From Enterobacterales bacterium (lineage in GTDB: Bacteria; Pseudomonadota; Gammaproteobacteria; Enterobacterales; Enterobacteriaceae): a stretch of 64,000 bases of DNA. Below are positions 1 to 9,120 of this stretch, piece by piece (positions within the stretch are counted from its first letter, which is position 1; every line of letters starts with the position of its first letter). A model generated the notes under the pieces. The model was not told where the DNA came from and did not search any database. It saw nothing but the letters and a program-made list of their open reading frames with translations. Position numbers and translations under genes: made by a program. Where the stretch lies: positions 1-64,000 of the forward strand of contig JAATFX010000146.1 of assembly GCA_015654925.1 (NCBI GenBank), given 5' to 3'.

Positions 1-276
1 CACGATGGAAACATACTTGGGGTTGCGCCGCAGCAGGCGCTCGGCGATTTGCAGCATCACGTCCAGGCCGCCGGAGGCTTGCAGGGTGGCGGAGGCCGCC
101 ACCACGGCAATAATCACCAGCATGACGTCCACCGGCGGTTTGCCGGGTTCGAGATGAAAGAAAAACACCAGGATAACCAGCCCGATACCGCCCAATAATC
201 CCAGGGCGATGCCGCCTTTTCTGGCCCCGTAAAGCAGGCAGGCCAGAATAACCGCCAGTTGGATAAAAAATTCCAT
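1..276 (-). CDS. dcuB: Anaerobic C4-dicarboxylate transporter DcuB (N-terminal part, cut by window edge)
   Basis: The N-terminal 92 residues of an inner-membrane antiporter that exchanges fumarate, malate or aspartate for succinate in anaerobic fumarate respiration. The visible stretch has two hydrophobic segments separated by the PGKPPVDV loop and ends in LLRRNPKYVSIV. It is nearly identical to what I recall of E. coli DcuB and clearly closer to DcuB than to DcuA. The start ATG is at 274-276 on the reverse strand and the gene continues beyond base 1. A succinate exporter suits the citrate-fermentation genes elsewhere in the window, but no physical linkage is implied. Confidence 0.9.
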   Translation of the reverse strand, partial: MEFFIQLAVILACLLYGARKGGIALGLLGGIGLVILVFFFHLEPGKPPVDVMLVIIAVVAASATLQASGGLDVMLQIAERLLRRNPKYVSIV

Positions 277-437
277 AACTTCCTCAGATGAGTTAACGCA
301 ACGTGTTAGCCGCTAATATGTTCCTACAAAGGACGGCATTCGTTGCGTCAAATCTAAGATAATGGTTATTTTTATCTGAAACCGCTGGAAAAGCGGGTTT
401 CACCGCGGGTTAAATTCGCCCATCGGTGATTTTAGGC

Positions 438-2156
438 CTAAGCTGCCCCAAATTGCGCCTGATGCAGCCGGGCATAAGTGCCGTGGCGCAGCAGCAGTTC
501 TTTATGGCTGCCCTGTTCAATAATTCCCTCGGTATCCACCACCACGATGCGATCGGCATGCTGGATGGTGGCCAGCCGGTGGGCAATCACCAGGGTGGTG
601 CGGCCATGGGACAGCTCCGCCAGCGATTGCTGGATGGCCTGCTCGGTGGCGGTATCCAGCGCCGAGGTGGCCTCGTCGAGGATCAGGATCGGCGGGTTTT
701 TCAGGAAAATGCGCGCAATGGACAGCCGCTGCTTCTGGCCGCCGGAGAGTTTAACCCCGCGTTCGCCCACCACCGTATCAAGTCCCTCGGGCAGGGCGGC
801 GATCAGCTCGTCCAGCCGCGCCCGGCAGGCGGCGTTCCAGATTTCATCGTCGTCGGCGTCGAGCTTGCCGTAGGCGATATTCTCGCGGATCGAACCGCCG
901 AACAAAAAGACATCCTGCTGCACGATGCCGATATTATTGCGCAGTGAAGCCTGGGTCATATCGCGGATATCAATGCCGTCCACCGTGATGGCGCCGGCAT
1001 CGACGTCGTAAAAACGCGGCAGCAGCGAGCATAGGGTGGTTTTGCCCGCGCCGGAAGGGCCGACAAAGGCCACGGTTTCCCCGGCCTTAATCGACAGGTT
1101 AAGGTTCTCAAGGATGGGCTTATCGGCGCGATAGCCAAACCGCACGTCGCGATACTCTATATTGCCCTGCAGGCTGTCCATGACCCGGGCCGCAGGCCGG
1201 TCAACGATATCAGGTTCGGTATCGATAAGCGTGGCGAAGCGTTTAAACCCGGCAATGCCCTTGGGGTAACTTTCCAGCACCGCGGAGATTTTCGCCACCG
1301 GGCGGAAAAATACCTCCACCAGCAGCAGGAAACCGACAAAACCGCCGTAGCTTAAATCCCCTTTAATTACATACCAGGTGCCGGCTACCATCACGATCAG
1401 CTGCACCAGCCGGGTGCTGAGATAGCTCAGGGTCATGCTGGTGGTCATAATGCGGTAGGCGCGCAGCTTGGTGGTGCGGTAGTTGTCGTTGTCGCGGGCG
1501 AACAGCGCCTCTTCCTGCGGCTCGTTGGCAAAGGCTTTCACCACGCGGATGCCGCCGATGCTCTCTTCGATGCGGGCATTGAAATTACCGACCTGGCGAA
1601 ACAGCTTGCGCCAGGTGTCGGTCATCTCCGCACCCTGGCGGCTGACCAGCCAGGTCATGGAGGGGACGATAATCACGGTCAGCATGGCCAGCGGTACGTG
1701 CACCGTCGCCATCAGGATAAAGGCCCCGACAAAGGTCATCAGCGCGATAAACACATCTTCCGGCCCGTGGTGGGCGATTTCCCCCACTTCCTCCAGGTCC
1801 TTGGTCACATGGGCGATAATATGGCCGGTTTTGGTATTGTCATAATAACGAAACGACAGTTTTTGCAAATGGCTGAACGCCTCGCGGCGCATATCGGTTT
1901 CGATGCCAACCCCAAGGGCATGGCCCCAATAGTTCACGATCGCCATCAGGCCGGTATTAAGGAAATAGATCAGCAACAGGCCGACGGCGGCGGCGGCGAT
2001 CGGCACCCAGTCCTGCGCGGGTAACAATTTGTCGATAAATAATTTTACCGCCATGGGAAAGCTTAATTCCAGCAGCCCGGCAATAATGGCGCAGCCGAAA
2101 TCAAGCGCGAATAATCCCTTGTAGGGGGCATAATAATTGAAAAAACGACGGAGCAT
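438..2156 (-). CDS. ABC exporter, fused permease and ATPase (MsbA/LmrA-like)
   Basis: A half-size ABC exporter of 572 residues that would dimerise in the inner membrane and pump a lipid, drug or peptide outward. The transmembrane domain spans about residues 1-310 and the ATPase about 330-572. Walker A is GPSGAGKT at 366-373, the signature LSGGQ at 470-474, Walker B ILILDEA at 490-496 and the switch histidine at 526. A longer open frame extends 53 codons upstream, but the ATG at 2154-2156 is preceded by GAGG at 8-nt spacing and fits the family start MLRRFFNYY. It is divergent from the marR-emrAB-like operon and has no partner gene. The substrate cannot be told from sequence. Confidence 0.88.
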   Translation of the reverse strand: MLRRFFNYYAPYKGLFALDFGCAIIAGLLELSFPMAVKLFIDKLLPAQDWVPIAAAAVGLLLIYFLNTGLMAIVNYWGHALGVGIETDMRREAFSHLQKLSFRYYDNTKTGHIIAHVTKDLEEVGEIAHHGPEDVFIALMTFVGAFILMATVHVPLAMLTVIIVPSMTWLVSRQGAEMTDTWRKLFRQVGNFNARIEESIGGIRVVKAFANEPQEEALFARDNDNYRTTKLRAYRIMTTSMTLSYLSTRLVQLIVMVAGTWYVIKGDLSYGGFVGFLLLVEVFFRPVAKISAVLESYPKGIAGFKRFATLIDTEPDIVDRPAARVMDSLQGNIEYRDVRFGYRADKPILENLNLSIKAGETVAFVGPSGAGKTTLCSLLPRFYDVDAGAITVDGIDIRDMTQASLRNNIGIVQQDVFLFGGSIRENIAYGKLDADDDEIWNAACRARLDELIAALPEGLDTVVGERGVKLSGGQKQRLSIARIFLKNPPILILDEATSALDTATEQAIQQSLAELSHGRTTLVIAHRLATIQHADRIVVVDTEGIIEQGSHKELLLRHGTYARLHQAQFGAA

Positions 2157-2379
2157 CAATGCATCCTCAAACGTGGTGGTAAAGCGTCGCTGCCCTCGCC
2201 ATCGGACTCGGCGGGGTGTGATACCTGAATCAGTCTTTCCGATCGCTACGGGGGATACGTCCTGGGACGTAAAGACAAACTGCAAAGCGAGGCTACGGCG
2301 TCTGGCAAAAACCAATCCTGACTAAATGATAATGCCTCTTGATTGGGGGCGGCGTCAATGGAATTACCCGGCGGTTCAC

Positions 2380-2408
2380 TTGACAAAATATATGCTCCGG
2401 AGTTTATT
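2380..2408 (+). promoter_or_regulatory. Sigma-70-like promoter of the marR-efflux operon
   Basis: A perfect -35 TTGACA at 2380-2385, a 17-nt spacer and a -10-like TTTATT at 2403-2408, about 40 nt upstream of the MarR gene. The spacer contains the 8-bp palindrome CTCCGGAG, and TTGACA is mirrored by TGTCAA at 2416-2421. Either symmetry could be the MarR operator for autorepression. The promoter is seen in sequence; the operator role is inferred. Confidence 0.5.
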
Positions 2409-2446
2409 AATGGCATGTCAACTAATGGGTTGGAATCTATTTTATT

Positions 2447-2935
2447 ATGCCATCATTACCTACCGCCCCGTCGACGACCGCGTCGTTGCCCAATCCCTCG
2501 CCGCACCGTAAGTTCGCAAATCTGATAGCCCACACCGCCCGCCAATGGCGGCGGGTGATCGATCGCAAGCTACAACCCTACGGCCTGACCGAAGCCACCT
2601 GGGTGCCGTTACTGCATCTGGCCCGGGCCGAAAAGCCCATGCTGCAAAAAGACCTGGCGGAAGCCATTACCCTGGACGCCTCTTCGGTGGTGCGCCTGCT
2701 GGATAACCTGCAGGCCCAGGGATTTATCGTGCGCCGCGAAGGCAGCGATCGCCGCGCCAAGGAGATCCATTTGACCGAACACGGCCTGCAGCGGGTCCAG
2801 CAGGTGGAGGGCATGGCCCTGGCGGTGCGCAATCAGGTGTTATCGGGGGTGGACGATCGGGAAATCGAACAGATGAACCGGCTATTGGAGCAGGTGCTCA
2901 CCAGTCTGGCCGCGGTGGATAAGGAGTCGTTATGA
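2447..2935 (+). CDS. MarR-family transcriptional regulator
   Basis: A winged-helix dimeric repressor of 162 residues. The DNA-binding core is around residues 60-115: KDLAEAITLDASSVVRLLDNL is the helix-turn-helix and the wing follows at GSDRRAKEI, the classic MarR D-R-R signature. The N-terminal 20 residues are Pro/Ser-rich and may not be part of the fold, so the start is uncertain. It overlaps the following membrane-fusion gene by ATGA. By analogy with EmrR/MprA it probably represses its own efflux operon and is released by phenolic or amphipathic ligands. The ligand is unknown. Confidence 0.85.
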   Translation: MPSLPTAPSTTASLPNPSPHRKFANLIAHTARQWRRVIDRKLQPYGLTEATWVPLLHLARAEKPMLQKDLAEAITLDASSVVRLLDNLQAQGFIVRREGSDRRAKEIHLTEHGLQRVQQVEGMALAVRNQVLSGVDDREIEQMNRLLEQVLTSLAAVDKESL

Positions 2936-4092
2936 GTATGGGGGTGCAGCAGCGGCGCGGCTTTTCGCTGCGGGGCTTTAACCGCCTGAGCCGACGGCGA
3001 AAAATGTGGGTCTTGACGGGCGTGGCGGTGCTGGTTGCGGTTATCGTCTGGCTTATTACCTGGATTGACTGGCGTTTGGCCCACGTGGCCGAAAACGATG
3101 CGCATATTACCGGCGAGGTGGTCACCCTGGCCAGCCGGGTGGACGGCTGGCTGGTGGCCCGGCCGGTGATGGACGGCGACCGGGTGAAAAAAGGCCAGAT
3201 CCTGGTGCAAATCGACGATCGGGACGCCCGGTTAAGGCTGGCGGCGGTGCGGGGGGATCTGGCCTCGGCCAACGCGCAAATCGCCTATACCCAGGCCCAG
3301 CGCCAGACCGCCGATCAAACCACCCAGGCCGAACTGGAACAGGCGCAGGCGCAGTTGACCGTAGCGGAGTCCACCTTATCGGACGCCGGGCATCAATTGA
3401 CGCTGGCGCAGGCTAATTTCCAGCGGGACGACAGCCTGGTCAAAAGCGGGCTGACGCCGCGCAAGACCTGGGATGAAAGTCATACCGCGCTATTACAGCG
3501 CCAGGATCAACTGCGGGAGGGCGAGGCGCAGTTGCTCTCCCAGCGGGCGGCGCTGGCCAATGCCCGGGCGCAGCGCGGGCAGTTGCAGGTGCTGGACCGG
3601 CAAATCGATATGCAGCGCCAACAGTTACTGGCGCTGCAAGCGCAAGCGGACCAAATTACCCAGGAAATCGCCGATCGCACCTTGCGTTCGCCGGTGGACG
3701 GCGTGGTGGACCGCACCCTGGGCGATGTGGGCGATTATATTCAGGCCGGGCAATGGGTGATGATGGTACATGATCCGAAAAACGTCTGGGTCGAGGCCAA
3801 TATCAAGGAAACCGCCCTGAACCAGGTGGCGGTGGGGCAGGCGGTGGAAATCGGCGTGGATGCCTATCCCGATATGGTGCAGCGCGGGCATGTGATCCGG
3901 GTGGGCAACGCCGCCACCAATCAATTCGCCCTGTTGCCCAGTCCGAATCCGTCCGGCAATTTCACCAAAATTACCCAGCGGGTGCCGGTGCGCATCGCGT
4001 TTGACGGCGCCAGGGACCGCGGCGGTGAAAGCATCGACCCGCGCTTGAAACCCGGTCTGATGGTCGAGGTGGCGATTAATGTCGCCCATTGA
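2932..4092 (+). CDS. HlyD/EmrA-type membrane fusion protein of an efflux pump
   Basis: The periplasmic adaptor (386 residues) that would link the inner-membrane MFS pump to an outer-membrane channel. One transmembrane helix lies at about residues 25-46 (WVLTGVAVLVAVIVWLITWI). It is followed by a lipoyl half-motif, a long Gln/Ala-rich coiled coil at about 115-245, the second lipoyl half (TLRSPVDGVVDRTLGDVGDYI) and a beta-barrel. This is the EmrA layout. The start ATG overlaps the marR stop by 4 nt, has AAGGAG at 5-nt spacing, and implies translational coupling. It overlaps the next gene by 14 nt. Confidence 0.9.
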   Translation: MSMGVQQRRGFSLRGFNRLSRRRKMWVLTGVAVLVAVIVWLITWIDWRLAHVAENDAHITGEVVTLASRVDGWLVARPVMDGDRVKKGQILVQIDDRDARLRLAAVRGDLASANAQIAYTQAQRQTADQTTQAELEQAQAQLTVAESTLSDAGHQLTLAQANFQRDDSLVKSGLTPRKTWDESHTALLQRQDQLREGEAQLLSQRAALANARAQRGQLQVLDRQIDMQRQQLLALQAQADQITQEIADRTLRSPVDGVVDRTLGDVGDYIQAGQWVMMVHDPKNVWVEANIKETALNQVAVGQAVEIGVDAYPDMVQRGHVIRVGNAATNQFALLPSPNPSGNFTKITQRVPVRIAFDGARDRGGESIDPRLKPGLMVEVAINVAH

Positions 4093-5659
4093 GATCCAGG
4101 AGGAACGTTTTGGGCCGGCCTATCGCTGGCTGGCCACCGGCACGGTTATGCTCGGCACCATCGCCACCACCGCCACCGCCACCATTGTTAACGTCGCCAT
4201 GCGCGATATCATGGGGGCGTTCGGCCTGGGGCAGGATCAGGTGCAGTGGTTATCCACCGCATTCCTGGCCTCGATGACCGCCACCATGCTGATGACCGCC
4301 TGGGCGCTGGAACGTTTTGGCTACCGGCGGGCTTTTGTCGGCGCGCTGCTGGTGTTTATCGCCGGGTGCCTGCTGGGTTTCGTCAGCAGCAGCGGCGCCG
4401 AAGTGATTTTGGCCCGGGTATTACAGGGCAGCGCGTCGGGCATTATCCAGCCGCTGGCCATGGTGGTGCTGTCGCAGGTGTTTCCTCCGGCCCAGCGCGG
4501 CAGGGCCATGGGGATTTATGGCGTGGGGGTGGTGCTGGCGCCGGCCCTGGGGCCGACGGTGGGCGGCATGATGGTCGATCAGTATGACTGGCGCTACGTT
4601 TTTTTGGTGGTGGTGCCTTTTTGCGCCGCCGGCATGGCGGCCGCGATGGTTATCCTGCCGGGACTGGATAACCAGGCCGCCGCCCCCCGGCGCAAATTCG
4701 ACGCCGCCGGTTTCATGTTGTTGATCTGCGCGCTGACCACGCTGTTAACCGGCTTGTCCAACGGCCAACGGGAAGGGTGGGATTCGTTTTTTATCATCGG
4801 CATGTTTGCCGCCGCCGCGCTGAGCGCCGCCAGCTTTATCTGGTGGGAGCTGATCGCCGCCCAGCCGCTGCTGAGCCTGCGGGTATTCAAGAACCCGCGT
4901 TTCTCGGCGGGCTGCGTGGTGGCGTTTGCGCTGGGGGCCGGCATTTACGGTTCAACCTATATCATCCCGCTGTTTGTGCAGACCGTGCAAGGGTATACGC
5001 CCACCCGTTCCGGGCTGTTGTTAATGCCCTCCGGGCTGGTGCTCGGGCTGATTTTCCCCCTTGCCGGCCAGCTAAGCGACCGGCTGCCGCCACATTTGCC
5101 GGTGATCGCCGGGCTGGCCATTTTTGCGCTGTCGAGCTGGCTTTCCGGCGGCGCCGATGTGGATACCCCCTTTTGGACCATGGCTTTGTGGGTGGTGCTG
5201 GGGCGCATTGGCCTGGGGGTCATGCTGCCGGCGCTTAATGCGGGCGCCCTGCGCGCTCTGCCCGCGGACAAGCTGGCCCAGGGGTCCGGCAGTCTGAATT
5301 TCGTGCGCCAACTGGGGGGCGCGTTCGGCGTTAACCTGCTATCGGTGATTATCGATCGGCGCACCATTTTCCACGGCGATGCATTGGCGCAGGCGCTGAC
5401 GGCGTCCAACGCCATTGCGGCGGAGTCCATCACCCGCCTGGGGTTGCTTTTCTCCCACTGGGGCAATCCGTTTGGCAATCGCCTGCCGGAAGGGGTGAAT
5501 CCGGGATCGATGGCCTATCTGGAAAGTATGCTGGTGCCGAAGGCGCAATTATTCGCCTATCAGGATGGTTTTTACGTCGTGGCGATCTTTTTTTTCCTGG
5601 CCATCATACCGGCCTGGTTTATGCGCGTTAAACGGGCGCGTGCCGCTGTTTCTTTTTAA
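4079..5659 (+). CDS. DHA2-family MFS multidrug transporter (EmrB-like, 14 TM)
   Basis: A proton-driven exporter of 526 residues in the EmrB/QacA family. Fourteen hydrophobic segments are evident. The conserved DHA2 motifs include the TATATIVNVAMRDI region in helix 1, LERFGYRRAF in the helix 2-3 loop and GVVLAPALGPTVGGMM in helix 5. It is the last gene of the marR operon and overlaps the adaptor gene. Its 3' end overlaps the 3' end of the convergent kinase-like gene by 32 nt. It probably exports hydrophobic or phenolic toxins through a TolC-type channel. Confidence 0.9.
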   Translation: MSPIEIQEERFGPAYRWLATGTVMLGTIATTATATIVNVAMRDIMGAFGLGQDQVQWLSTAFLASMTATMLMTAWALERFGYRRAFVGALLVFIAGCLLGFVSSSGAEVILARVLQGSASGIIQPLAMVVLSQVFPPAQRGRAMGIYGVGVVLAPALGPTVGGMMVDQYDWRYVFLVVVPFCAAGMAAAMVILPGLDNQAAAPRRKFDAAGFMLLICALTTLLTGLSNGQREGWDSFFIIGMFAAAALSAASFIWWELIAAQPLLSLRVFKNPRFSAGCVVAFALGAGIYGSTYIIPLFVQTVQGYTPTRSGLLLMPSGLVLGLIFPLAGQLSDRLPPHLPVIAGLAIFALSSWLSGGADVDTPFWTMALWVVLGRIGLGVMLPALNAGALRALPADKLAQGSGSLNFVRQLGGAFGVNLLSVIIDRRTIFHGDALAQALTASNAIAAESITRLGLLFSHWGNPFGNRLPEGVNPGSMAYLESMLVPKAQLFAYQDGFYVVAIFFFLAIIPAWFMRVKRARAAVSF

Positions 5660-8234
5660 TGATGTTGATGATGTTTTGCCAGTTCCGTTCGTTTTCTTGA
5701 TTAAGCACATTTTTGCCGCGGGCGTCCATGTGGAAAAACGCTGCGCGATAATTACTGAAATCGATGGGGTAAAACGCCTGGCTGCCGCGATCGTAGAACA
5801 CATTGTCTTCATGTAAATCCGCGTGCCAGATACCCAAGTCGTTCAGATTGCCGACCATGGTGGCAAACCGTTCTATGGCGTCGTCCGGCAGGGTGCCTGG
5901 CGCGATTTCCACCAGGGGCGCGCCGGGAATTTTCAACATCCGGATATAGACATCGGAATCATATAAATAAACCTTGGCGCCGTCGCTGCCGTAATAGCGG
6001 CAAAACAGTTCCGCTTGGGCCTTGGCCATGCCCAGGCGGCCTTCAAGCGGTATGAACGATGTGCTGCCAAAACTGTTGCTGTCGTCTGAAGACGGATCGA
6101 ACGATGAAGTGAATTGCGATTGCTTAATCTTTTTTAACACATAGGTCGGGTCGGTTTTATCCTCATAGACAATGCCCTCGGCGCCGTCGCCAATTTCTTC
6201 CCCCACGTCCAGGTGTTCCACATGAATGATACCGTCATGGCCGTTTCTCGCCGGGGAAAGCCTCTCGATGACGCCGTCGGCACCAGCGGACGGGCCCGCC
6301 CCGGGGGAGGACTCCTCCTCTATAGGGGCGTCCAGGCCGGCTGTGGCCTGCGGGTGCTTGAATCTTTCGGCCCAAGCCGGCACCTGCTCGTATTGTTCAA
6401 GCTGCAAAGCGAATTCCATTTCGTTATATAAGCCGTCGGATTCAAACGAATATTGCCCTAAATAGCGTTCCGCCTGTTCCCTATCCATACTGAACACCTG
6501 TCTGATAATATCCGCGGGCTGGCGCGGCCTTAATCTCCCGCGGCCGCTGAGCCCTTCGGTTTTTATCAGCAATAAACGTTCTCGTACGGTTTGTGGGTGA
6601 AATTTATTATTGCGGAATCTGAGGTTGATATTCCGCTGGGGGGATTTGATAAAAAAATGCCCGGGTTGATTTTTATAGGGCAAGACCCGTACATATTTAT
6701 GATTGATCCGTAAAAAACTTTCATTGCGGCGATTCCATTGCAAACCCCGGCTATCGGGCGAGGAGAGATCGCGGGCCGAGACGGACGGGGCATACATAGG
6801 CTCTGAAATCTGCCGCACCAGGCTTTTCGCCGCATGCGGCGATGTCCGGGCGGCGAACCCCCATTGCCGGCCGTCCCACTCGACCTGATAGTTTTCCAAC
6901 CGTCCACGGCCGGTATCCATCAACTCGTATTTCAAGCCCTGGCGGGGAATCACCACCGGTACCACGGGCACCAGATCGCCCTGGATTTCTACCGCGTATT
7001 GGCCGGCGGCAGGCAACGATGCGCTGCGCGGCGGCTGTACCCGATAAATCGTCGCCTGATGATAAAACCGGGGATTGGCGTTTTTCAGTTCAAGGTAGGC
7101 GCTATCGGGCTGGTAAACCAACTTGTGGGTAGCGATAAAGCCCCGCTGCTTGCGCGACGGCCTGAACCGCGCAGGCCGGACAGGTTCCCACGCCTGCGCG
7201 GGGCGATTATATCGCACCGTAGCCATTCGCGCGCCGTACGTGTCGTCGCGAATGGAATAGACCCCGTTGGTTTCATATAACCGGTTTTCCCGCCAGGCGC
7301 CGCCGGCGCGCATGCGGATGTAGGGACCGCCGTCCTTGAACCCCAGCTCCCGCGGTAAAAGCGAATCGCCGCGTTTCGGCGGCTGGTAAAGCGGCAATCT
7401 ATCGCGAAAGTTGGCGTTATCCAGGGCGGTTTTGGCCAGAAACAGCGTCTGCTGCGTGATATCCAGATATGTCTCACGGGAATTACCGCACTGCTCCAGT
7501 TCGTTGGCTATGGCCTCCAATACCGGTCCCACCAGATTTTGGTGCACCGATAGCGGCAGGGCGCCGGGCAGTAATTGCAGCAGGCTGGATATAACGCTAT
7601 CGGCGGTGGCGGTTATGGCGTTGAGGTGATGAACGTCGGCGGCGCTAGGGCAACCCCGGCCCGAGCGCCAACTATGGATGTTAAGCGACTCCGCGGCCAG
7701 CATGGTGACGGGATGGCGCAAGGTAGCGCCAATCTGGCGCAGGATCTGGGCCAGCGACAAATCGTCGCCGTGGTGCAAACATGAAAAATCGAAAAGCCTG
7801 GTCATGAGCACTCCGTCGTCTGCAGGTTCCGCCAGCGGTGGACGGGCCGGGGGGAAAACGACATGACGCTTGGCCCGCTGGCCGAGAAACGAATCGGGGA
7901 TTGCTGGCAAAACGGGGTCCGCCTTGGGCTGATGCGTATTGTCCATCCGCCATCCACGGGGAGATACGGTCCCGGTCAGCGGTACTTGAGCCGGGGAGGG
8001 CGACGATGCGGTTAGGCGGACCAGTGCCAACGTAAACAGAGCCGCTTTTAGCGGTCGTTCCCGCGTGTTCCTGGGGAAACTCCTGGTCGGGGACTCTGCC
8101 GGGTTACCGATGGTCTTGATGGCATAAAATAGCCGGCCCAGGTCGTTTTTGTCGGTGGCGGCGCGCGTATCGGTTTGTACGATTTCCTGAATAATGGCCG
8201 GCAAGATATTGGCGGAAGCAAATAAAGATGGCAT
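5628..8234 (-). CDS. Large orphan protein with C-terminal atypical protein-kinase domain (effector/toxin-like)
   Basis: An 868-residue protein I cannot name. Residues about 675-868 carry kinase hallmarks: a glycine-rich stretch GDGAEGIVYED at 682-692, a lysine pair in VLKKIK (701-702), a catalytic loop HADLHEDN at 804-811 (Asp806, Asn811) and a DFG-like DFS at 825-827. It lacks a full C-lobe, which recalls the minimal OspG/NleH-type effector kinases. A disordered Glu/Ser/Gly/Pro linker (about 637-665) precedes it. Residues about 300-560 are rich in short beta-type blocks with aromatic and Arg residues (for example FLRINHKYVRVLPY), reminiscent of repeats in large enterobacterial toxins or effectors. 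There is no clear signal peptide. No chaperone or secretion genes lie next to it. Its 3' end overlaps the convergent MFS gene. Confidence 0.6.
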   Translation of the reverse strand: MPSLFASANILPAIIQEIVQTDTRAATDKNDLGRLFYAIKTIGNPAESPTRSFPRNTRERPLKAALFTLALVRLTASSPSPAQVPLTGTVSPRGWRMDNTHQPKADPVLPAIPDSFLGQRAKRHVVFPPARPPLAEPADDGVLMTRLFDFSCLHHGDDLSLAQILRQIGATLRHPVTMLAAESLNIHSWRSGRGCPSAADVHHLNAITATADSVISSLLQLLPGALPLSVHQNLVGPVLEAIANELEQCGNSRETYLDITQQTLFLAKTALDNANFRDRLPLYQPPKRGDSLLPRELGFKDGGPYIRMRAGGAWRENRLYETNGVYSIRDDTYGARMATVRYNRPAQAWEPVRPARFRPSRKQRGFIATHKLVYQPDSAYLELKNANPRFYHQATIYRVQPPRSASLPAAGQYAVEIQGDLVPVVPVVIPRQGLKYELMDTGRGRLENYQVEWDGRQWGFAARTSPHAAKSLVRQISEPMYAPSVSARDLSSPDSRGLQWNRRNESFLRINHKYVRVLPYKNQPGHFFIKSPQRNINLRFRNNKFHPQTVRERLLLIKTEGLSGRGRLRPRQPADIIRQVFSMDREQAERYLGQYSFESDGLYNEMEFALQLEQYEQVPAWAERFKHPQATAGLDAPIEEESSPGAGPSAGADGVIERLSPARNGHDGIIHVEHLDVGEEIGDGAEGIVYEDKTDPTYVLKKIKQSQFTSSFDPSSDDSNSFGSTSFIPLEGRLGMAKAQAELFCRYYGSDGAKVYLYDSDVYIRMLKIPGAPLVEIAPGTLPDDAIERFATMVGNLNDLGIWHADLHEDNVFYDRGSQAFYPIDFSNYRAAFFHMDARGKNVLNQENERNWQNIINIIKKKQRHAPV

Positions 8235-8414
8235 TATTATCCTTTTATATCATATACATATTCATCTATAGTGCAGGGCGGGCTGCGGGCTTTTTATCAT
8301 GAAGCCGCGGGAGCGTCTAGCGGTGACGGCGAAAAATTGGGTGCTTGGCAGGTAATAAGCCATTAACGCGCGATGCGGAACAGGCGTTGGCAATGTGTCT
8401 GGGTTTGATTATTT

Positions 8415-8429
8415 TAGACGATCGGTCTA
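8415..8429. promoter_or_regulatory. Candidate TetR-family operator (TAGAC-N5-GTCTA)
   Basis: An inverted repeat TAGAC-GATCG-GTCTA ends 10 nt before the ATG of the AcuR-like gene. It is very close to the NemR-type box TAGACC-N4-GGTCTA, as known for NemR-like TetR regulators. Its position in the leader suggests autorepression of the acuR-acuI pair. The repeat is seen directly; its occupancy by this protein is inferred. Confidence 0.6.
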
Positions 8430-8439
8430 TATTCGGTGC

Positions 8440-9120
8440 ATGCAACAGACACCCCTCCCTAAGCGGCGCGGCCGGCCGCCAAAAATCGCCCGCGACAATC
8501 CCGATACCCGGGCGGCATTGGTGCGCGCGGGTACCGCTATTCTCACCGAGCAGGGTTTTACCGGCTCGGGCATCGACGGCATCCTGAAACGCGTCGGCGT
8601 GCCGAAAGGCTCGTTTTATTACTATTTCGACAGTAAAGAAGCTTTCGGCCAGGAAATCATTGCCTTTTATGGCCGCTATTTCGCCCGTAAGCTTGACCGC
8701 TCCCTGCTGGATGATTCACTGCCGCCCCTGGATCGCCTGCGGGAGTTTGTAGCCGACGCCGCCCGCGGCATGGCGAAATATGAGTTTAAACGGGGGTGCC
8801 TGGTGGGCAATCTGGGCCAGGAAGTCAACCTGCTGCCGGCCAGCTACCGCCGGCAGCTCAGCGATATTTTGCAGGAGTGGCAGCAGCGGGTCGCCCGTTG
8901 CCTGGAGTTGGCCCGCGCCGCCGGTCAACTGCTGCCGGGGACGGATTGCATGGGGCTGGCGGATTACTTCTGGATTGGCTGGGAAGGGGCGGTAATGCGC
9001 GCCCGGCTGGCCGGGAACGCCCAGCCGCTGGAGCGATTTGCCCACGGATTTTTCGCCGGTCTGCCGTATACCAACGCGGCGGCAACGTTTACAACGAGTC
9101 AATCTTTTGAGGGGTTATGA
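8440..9120 (+). CDS. acuR: TetR-family repressor, AcuR/NemR-like
   Basis: A 226-residue TetR regulator. The N-terminal domain has the AT-hook-like KRRGRPPK stretch, then GSGIDGILKRVGVPKGSFY and YYFDSKEAF, the typical TetR recognition-helix region. The ligand domain contains FKRGCLVGNLGQEV, a conserved Cys motif of the AcuR/NemR branch that could sense electrophiles. Fifteen additional in-frame codons exist upstream, but they would run through the operator, so the ATG at 8440 (MQQTPLPKRRGRPPK) is preferred. The stop overlaps the start of the acrylyl-CoA reductase gene, the arrangement known for acuR-acuI. Confidence 0.8.
   Translation: MQQTPLPKRRGRPPKIARDNPDTRAALVRAGTAILTEQGFTGSGIDGILKRVGVPKGSFYYYFDSKEAFGQEIIAFYGRYFARKLDRSLLDDSLPPLDRLREFVADAARGMAKYEFKRGCLVGNLGQEVNLLPASYRRQLSDILQEWQQRVARCLELARAAGQLLPGTDCMGLADYFWIGWEGAVMRARLAGNAQPLERFAHGFFAGLPYTNAAATFTTSQSFEGL

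Noticed and set aside
377..402. Hairpin TGAAACCGCT / AGCGGGTTTCA as terminator for the ABC exporter gene
   Set aside because: One bulge in the stem and A-rich rather than T-rich sequence after it on the relevant strand. It could equally be part of the dcuB control region.
5628..5659. Overlap of the MFS and kinase-like genes as sign of a wrong stop or frameshift
   Set aside because: Both frames are intact to their stops and both C-termini look natural, so a 32-nt tail-to-tail overlap is accepted.
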